DNA from: an uncultured Clostridia bacterium
Lineage (GTDB): Bacteria; Bacillota; Clostridia; Christensenellales; UBA1242
DNA: 46,464 nt
Direction of reading: 5' to 3'
Assembly (NCBI GenBank): GCA_937891595.1
Contig: CALATF010000034.1
Coordinates: forward strand, 1 to 46,464
Part shown: piece after piece, positions 42,539 through 46,464 of the stretch
Layout of the letters: every line of letters starts with the position of its first letter
How positions within the stretch are numbered: the first letter of the stretch is position 1
Translations under genes and position numbers: made by a program
Notes under the pieces: generated by a model
The model's input: the letters and a program-made list of their open reading frames with translations, nothing else
Databases searched by the model: none
What the model was told of the DNA's origin: nothing

Positions 42539-43996
42539 ATGGCTTTTTGTAAATATTCAAGCAGTTTAATAAATTCAGCTACAATAAGTTTAGATATAAA
42601 GTTTTTAAACGACTATGTGCCTATTGCTCCTGAAAATTGTTTAAAAGTTTATTTGTTTGGATTATTAAAATGTCAAAATAGTGCAGAGTACGATAATACT
42701 ATTGAAAACTTTCAAAATGTTTTAGGATTATCTAAAGAAGATATATTAAATGCCTTTCTTTACTGGCAAGACCAAAACTTAGTTCAAATTTTAGAAGTAG
42801 ACCCTATTGAAATTAGATATTTACCAACTAAAGATAATTTAAAGAATTTGAAGAAGATAGAATCTAAAAAGTATTCTAGTTTTGTTAACGAAATTCAAGA
42901 AATTATAAATGGCCGTCAAATTAACCCTAACGAATACTATAAATATATAGATTTTATAGAAACTTATCATATTCAACCTTGTGATTTTAATATGATTGTT
43001 AAATATTGTGTAGATAAAAAAGGGAACAATATAAATTGCAATTATATTTTAACAGTAGCAAAAGTTTGGGCAGATGAAGGTGTAAGAACAGCTGAAAAAA
43101 TTGAAGAAAAAATAGAAAGTTTAACTCTTTTAACTTCAGACATAAGTCAAGTTGCAAAAGCTTTGAAATTCAGGGGTAATTTGTCTATTGAACATCAACA
43201 AATTTATGAAAAATGGACCAAGTCTTTTGGCTTTACATTAAACAATATTTTATTACTTGCCAAAAAGGTTTCTACAAAAACAAAGAATTTTAGCTTTGAA
43301 ATGTTAGATAAAATGTTAACCAAATATTATGAGCTAAAACTTATGAGTTTTGGGGAAATGGAAGAATATGAAGCTAATAAATCAGATTTAATTAATCTTG
43401 CTAAAGAAGTAAATAAAGCACTTGGTATATATTATGAATCTGTTGAAAATGAAGTTGAAACATATATTATTCCTTGGTTAAATAAAGGTTTTAATGAGCA
43501 ATCTTTATTGCAAATAGCAAACTTTTGCTTTAAAACAAACATTCGTACTCTTGAGGGAATGGAACAATCTGTTCAAAAATTCTATAAGTTAGGCTTGGTA
43601 TCTATTAGTAGTATTGATAACCACTTAAATGAAGTAATTGCTACAGATAAAAAGATTAAGGAATATCTAGGTGTGCTTGGTATAGATAGGCGTGTAAATA
43701 GTTTTGATAGATCTTTTTATAGAACATGGACATATTCTTATAAATTTAGTGACGATATTATTAATCATGCATTGTCTTTATCGTTATCTAAGGCAAACGG
43801 AATGCAATATGCTAATGCTTTACTTACCGACTGGTATGATAAAGGACTTAAAACTTTAGAAGAAATTAAAAAACAAACTAATAATCAAGCAAAACAAACA
43901 ACTTCAACATTTGAAAGAAAATCTTTTGTTGCTAGAAGTTATAGTGAAGAAGAAGTTAATGCTTTATTTGATAATTTAGATGAAATTAATCTCTAA
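42539..43996 (+). CDS. DnaD/DnaB-type primosome protein with four C-terminal-type repeats
   Basis: 485 residues. The N-terminal winged helix (about 35-95; TIENFQNVLGLSKEDILNAFLYWQDQNLVQI) is followed by four helical repeats of the DnaD/DnaB_2 kind at about 137-190, 222-278, 308-364 and 393-446. Each runs from a Y-x-x-W or similar start through a helix beginning D/N-x-I to a Y/W-x-x-x-G/K-x-x-(S/T) turn. Classical DnaD carries one. These proteins remodel origin DNA and help load the helicase. The DnaI gene is 16 bases downstream, supporting that role. TAAGGAGG precedes the ATG. Confidence 0.8.
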   Translation: MAFCKYSSSLINSATISLDIKFLNDYVPIAPENCLKVYLFGLLKCQNSAEYDNTIENFQNVLGLSKEDILNAFLYWQDQNLVQILEVDPIEIRYLPTKDNLKNLKKIESKKYSSFVNEIQEIINGRQINPNEYYKYIDFIETYHIQPCDFNMIVKYCVDKKGNNINCNYILTVAKVWADEGVRTAEKIEEKIESLTLLTSDISQVAKALKFRGNLSIEHQQIYEKWTKSFGFTLNNILLLAKKVSTKTKNFSFEMLDKMLTKYYELKLMSFGEMEEYEANKSDLINLAKEVNKALGIYYESVENEVETYIIPWLNKGFNEQSLLQIANFCFKTNIRTLEGMEQSVQKFYKLGLVSISSIDNHLNEVIATDKKIKEYLGVLGIDRRVNSFDRSFYRTWTYSYKFSDDIINHALSLSLSKANGMQYANALLTDWYDKGLKTLEEIKKQTNNQAKQTTSTFERKSFVARSYSEEEVNALFDNLDEINL

Positions 43997-44012
43997 TTAA
44001 TAGGAATAAGTA

Positions 44013-44948
44013 ATGAATAATTTACAATTAAAAAACAAAGTATTAAAAGAAATAAAACAAAGTAAACTTGAAGCAGAATCTAAAGCAGACTTAAATTTGC
44101 AAAATGCTTTAAAAAATAAAGAGTTTAGTAATTTGTATTTAAAAATAAAGACATTAAACTTTGAAATAGTAAAAAAAGATTTTTTGAATTTAAGTACTTG
44201 TGAGGAAAAACAAGAGTTAAAAAAAGTTGAAAAAAAATATGAAGAACTTTTAAAAAGTTTAAATTTAAATGCAACTGATTTTGAACCTCATTATGCATGC
44301 CATGAATGTAAGGATACGGGAATAAATGGTACCAAATTTTGTAAGTGTTATTTTAAAAAACTAAATCAAGAGGTTATAAACAATTTAGGAATAAAAGTGG
44401 ACAACTCTCACACTTTTTATAATGCAGATTTTAGATTATTTGATAATCCACAACAAATAAAGACTATTTATACAAAACTTGAAAGCTGGTGTAATAGTTT
44501 ACCTAATACTAAATATAAAAATTTAATGCTATCAGGTGCTCCTGGAGTTGGAAAGACATATCTTGTTGAAAGTATATGTAATAATTTAATAAATAAAAAT
44601 ATGTACATAAACTATTATACTTCTTTTAATTTAAGTGATTTATTTTTAAAATATCGTACTTCTTTTAATGAAAACAAAGCAGGTATGTTAGACGGAATTT
44701 TGAATTGCGACGTTTTAATAATTGATGACTTTGGTTCAGAGCCTAATATGAAAAATACAGAAGAATATTTTTATTTGGTTTTTAACGAACGTCTTGTTAA
44801 AAATAAGTCTACAATAATTACTACAAATTTAAATCTTGAACAAATTTTAGTTAGATATGGTGAAAGAACTTTTAGTAGGCTTTGCAATAAATCAAATTCG
44901 TTAACTATAAAAATTGATAATAGCGATTTAAGATTAAAAAGAAAATAA
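44013..44948 (+). CDS. dnaI: Helicase loader DnaI (DnaC-type AAA+ ATPase)
   Basis: Loads the DnaB helicase on single-stranded DNA. 311 residues. The N-terminal coiled region is followed by a zinc site (CHECKDTG at 96-99 with CKC at 110-112) and an AAA+ domain with Walker A GAPGVGKT (175-182), Walker B VLIIDDFG (234-241), sensor TTN (270-272) and RYGERTFSRL with the Arg finger. The zinc-site plus AAA+ layout is that of B. subtilis DnaI. It follows the DnaD-like gene in the same unit. No strong ribosome site (AATAGGAATAAG). Confidence 0.9.
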   Translation: MNNLQLKNKVLKEIKQSKLEAESKADLNLQNALKNKEFSNLYLKIKTLNFEIVKKDFLNLSTCEEKQELKKVEKKYEELLKSLNLNATDFEPHYACHECKDTGINGTKFCKCYFKKLNQEVINNLGIKVDNSHTFYNADFRLFDNPQQIKTIYTKLESWCNSLPNTKYKNLMLSGAPGVGKTYLVESICNNLINKNMYINYYTSFNLSDLFLKYRTSFNENKAGMLDGILNCDVLIIDDFGSEPNMKNTEEYFYLVFNERLVKNKSTIITTNLNLEQILVRYGERTFSRLCNKSNSLTIKIDNSDLRLKRK

Positions 44949-44952
44949 ATAA

Positions 44953-44991
44953 AAAAAAGACATTCTTAAAATTTAAGTTTGTCTTTTTTCG
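44953..44991. terminator. Bidirectional terminator after dnaI
   Basis: AAAAAAGACA/TGTCTTTTTT (44953-44962 with 44980-44989) with a partly paired inner loop. Confidence 0.75.
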
Positions 44992-45046
44992 TTATATGAA
45001 TTAAAGGTATTATAAGAGTTTTTTATTTGAGTTAAAATATATTTTC

Positions 45047-45382
45047 TTACAAATAAAACTTAATTTCATTTTTAAGTATTAAACCTTTTTTAGATTCAAG
45101 ACCTATAATTCTTGTATTATCTTCTTCATCTAAAATTGTTGTTAAATTTAAAGGCATTGCATTATATTTAACTTCAGTCCAGTTTCTGCAATCTAATAAA
45201 TTAAGTAAGTTTTGTTTATATTTATTAGCATTGTCATTTGTCATTATACTTGAAAGCAAAATGCTTTCTTGCCCGTTTTTATCAAAGAAACATATAGAAA
45301 CTTGATGGTTTCTGGCGTTTTCAGTAACATCTTTTTTAATATCATAAATTTCTACTTTTGATATAAATACGTTTTTATCCAC
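45047..45382 (-). CDS. Small orphan protein, unknown function
   Basis: 111 residues from a GTG with AGAGG upstream. Mixed alpha/beta, soluble, no recognised motif: it begins MDKNVFISKVEIYDIKK and contains VSICFFDKNGQESILLSSIMTND. It is read alone on the minus strand opposite dnaI. Function is not assignable. The gap 45383-45488 contains nothing more than AT-rich sequence. Confidence 0.6.
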   Translation of the reverse strand: MDKNVFISKVEIYDIKKDVTENARNHQVSICFFDKNGQESILLSSIMTNDNANKYKQNLLNLLDCRNWTEVKYNAMPLNLTTILDEEDNTRIIGLESKKGLILKNEIKFYL

Positions 45383-45488
45383 AAATTACCTCTTTTATAA
45401 TAAAAATTATAGCATAAAGAGAATAATAACAAAAATAAAAAAACATAATAAAAATATTTTTGTTAGGTTATACAACTAAATAAAAACT

Positions 45489-45516
45489 TTGACTTTTAAT
45501 AAAAAATGAATATAAC
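45489..45516 (+). promoter_or_regulatory. Promoter of the AlkD-type gene
   Basis: TTGACT (45489-45494), 16 bases, TATAAC (45511-45516). It overlaps an earlier ATG at 45506 and so supports the start at 45536. Confidence 0.55.
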
Positions 45517-45535
45517 AAAAATAGAGGCTAAAAAT

Positions 45536-46255
45536 ATGCAACTTATTAAAGAAATTTGGAAGCAAGAAGATTTAATTAGTTTTAGAGAATATTTAAATAA
45601 CTTTAGTAAAGGTGAAGAAAAATCAGAATGGGAAAGAAAAATAGTTAATACAAATTTAAAATGTATTGCTGTTCCAAGCAAGGAAATTAATAATATTGTT
45701 AAACGAATTTCCAAAGGTAATTTTATTTCTTTTATAAAACTTTGGCCGTGGGAAAATCATAGTGAGGTTGTAATAATAGGTAACTTAATATGCAAAATTG
45801 AAGATTTTGATGTTTTTAAGATATTTTTAAAAAAATATACACAAAAAATTGACAACTGGTCAGCATGCGATTGCTTAAAATTTAATATAACAAACAAAAA
45901 CAAACATGTTTTTTTCAAATTATCTAAAGAGCTTTTATTAAATAGGCTTCCTTTCGTAAGACGGGTTGGATTATTAATTTTATTAAAAATGTTAAAGTAT
46001 AAAGAGTTTTTAACTGAAATTTTTAACATATTAAACAGTTTTACAAATGAAAAAGAATATTATGTAAATATGATTATAGCCTGGATAGTTTGTGAAGCTT
46101 TTATAAAATATAAAGATGAAACAATTTCATTTTTATATAATAACAAGTTAAACAAGTTTTCAATTAATAAAGCAATATCTAAATGTAGGGATAGCTTTCG
46201 TGTTAGTAAACAAGATAAAGAATTTTTAATAAAGTTTAGAAGAAAAGAGGATTGA
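45536..46255 (+). CDS. DNA alkylation repair protein (AlkD-like)
   Basis: HEAT-repeat DNA glycosylase family that removes alkylated bases (N3/N7 positively charged purines). 239 residues. It is all helical; conserved blocks are HSEVVIIGNLI, KIDNWSACDCLKF (catalytic Trp and Asp region), LPFVRRVGLLILLKM and YYVNMIIAWIVCEAFIKY, then FSINKAISKCRDSFRVS. The ATG at 45536 has TAGAGG eight bases upstream, while the in-frame ATG at 45506 has no ribosome site and sits beside the -10 box. The terminator hairpin covers its stop codon. Confidence 0.87.
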   Translation: MQLIKEIWKQEDLISFREYLNNFSKGEEKSEWERKIVNTNLKCIAVPSKEINNIVKRISKGNFISFIKLWPWENHSEVVIIGNLICKIEDFDVFKIFLKKYTQKIDNWSACDCLKFNITNKNKHVFFKLSKELLLNRLPFVRRVGLLILLKMLKYKEFLTEIFNILNSFTNEKEYYVNMIIAWIVCEAFIKYKDETISFLYNNKLNKFSINKAISKCRDSFRVSKQDKEFLIKFRRKED

Positions 46256-46278
46256 CAATTTCCTCTTTTCTTTTTTTT
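46241..46278 (+). terminator. Terminator overlapping the AlkD-type stop
   Basis: An 11-bp stem AGAAAAGAGGA/TCCTCTTTTCT (46241-46251 with 46261-46271) followed by T7. Confidence 0.85.
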
Positions 46279-46288
46279 AACTAAATCA

Positions 46289-46357
46289 CTAAACTAATCT
46301 AGTAACTAATAATTTATTATCAAAATCTTTAATGAACTTATCTTCTATTCTAGACAT
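46289..46357 (-). CDS. Possible 22-residue peptide or gene remnant
   Basis: ATG at 46357 with AAAGGGGTG upstream, eight bases away, and stop at 46289-46291. The peptide starts MSRIEDKFIKDFDNKL. The ribosome site is excellent but the reading is very short, so it may be a truncated gene start left near the contig end. Low certainty. Confidence 0.3.
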   Translation of the reverse strand: MSRIEDKFIKDFDNKLLVTRLV

Positions 46358-46404
46358 CTAATTCACCCCTTTCATAATATTTTTTTAATTTAACTTTCAG
46401 AACT

Positions 46405-46464
46405 ATGAAAAAACTTTTGATGGCTGTCGCAGCATGTGGTATGCTGTTGACATCTTGCGCAAAG
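46405..46464 (+). CDS. Start of a lipoprotein gene, cut by the window end
   Basis: Twenty codons reading MKKLLMAVAACGMLLTSCAK, an N-terminal lipoprotein signal with lipobox LTSC. No ribosome site precedes the ATG. It is 43% G+C (26 of 60) and uses CTG and GTC, which are rare in the rest of the window. The style is that of Bacteroidetes lipoproteins, so it may belong to another organism joined by assembly error. The product cannot be named. Confidence 0.55.
   Translation, partial: MKKLLMAVAACGMLLTSCAK

Overview
The window is a very AT-rich, densely coded chromosomal segment from a low-GC Gram-positive (Bacillota) bacterium, most likely an uncultured Clostridia-type gut organism. Supporting marks are consensus sigma-A promoters, AGGAGG-type ribosome sites ahead of nearly every gene, many short hairpin-plus-T terminators, a sporulation peptidoglycan hydrolase (SpoIIP), a DnaD/DnaI-type primosome, rubrerythrin, and ThyX instead of a visible ThyA. 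The genus cannot be named from sequence alone. I see no phage, transposon, CRISPR array or rRNA.

Layout. 1-5000: cmk (minus), then deoD, an MscS channel, a zinc-ribbon membrane protein and mgtE. 5100-7790: a PAP2 phosphatase and a diacylglycerol-type glycosyltransferase (membrane lipids), separated by a 330-base gap with a terminator and a palindrome. 7790-10670 (minus): metA with a deoxyribosyltransferase-like gene, a GNAT acetyltransferase, an orphan gene and tRNA-Ser(CGA). 10830-12760: a MarR regulator in an operon with cysS. 12780-18030: a HipA-like kinase (minus), an aldehyde dehydrogenase, tcdA, an orphan (minus) and rubrerythrin (minus). 18170-27200: a small membrane protein; a CYTH-like protein with a nucleoside hydrolase; then an apparent operon of lipoprotein, two-TM protein, dnaB, a shortened alaS and a beta-rich membrane-anchored protein. 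27187-28317: spoIIP (minus). 28549-33347: alpha/beta hydrolase, prmC, prfA and a large lysine-rich protein. 33510-36930: an orphan protein, then rpmG, secE, nusG, rplK and rplA with RNA regulatory hairpins. 37080-38989: a tandem ThyX and a DHFR homologue. 39127-42495: RluA-type pseudouridine synthase, YitT, a 55-residue protein and a CDF transporter. 42539-44990: a DnaD-like protein with four repeats and DnaI. 45047-46255: a small orphan (minus) and an AlkD-type repair protein. The last 60 bases have a different composition and begin a lipoprotein gene of Bacteroidetes style, possibly a misjoined contig end.

How the parts relate. Most genes are housekeeping: translation (cysS, alaS, prfA, prmC, L33, L11, L1, tRNA-Ser, TcdA, Rlu), replication (dnaB, DnaD-like, DnaI), nucleotide metabolism (cmk, deoD, nucleoside hydrolase, ThyX, DHFR) and ion or membrane homeostasis. 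The more novel material is: two genes with the same leaderless start signal, one of them a HipA-like kinase without an adjacent antitoxin; a ThyX whose signature halves sit in two different repeats, followed by a DHFR lacking the usual catalytic acid; a protein with a 100-residue tract that is 55% lysine; a reduced AlaRS; a DnaD protein with four C-terminal-type repeats; and two L1-type RNA elements in one operon.
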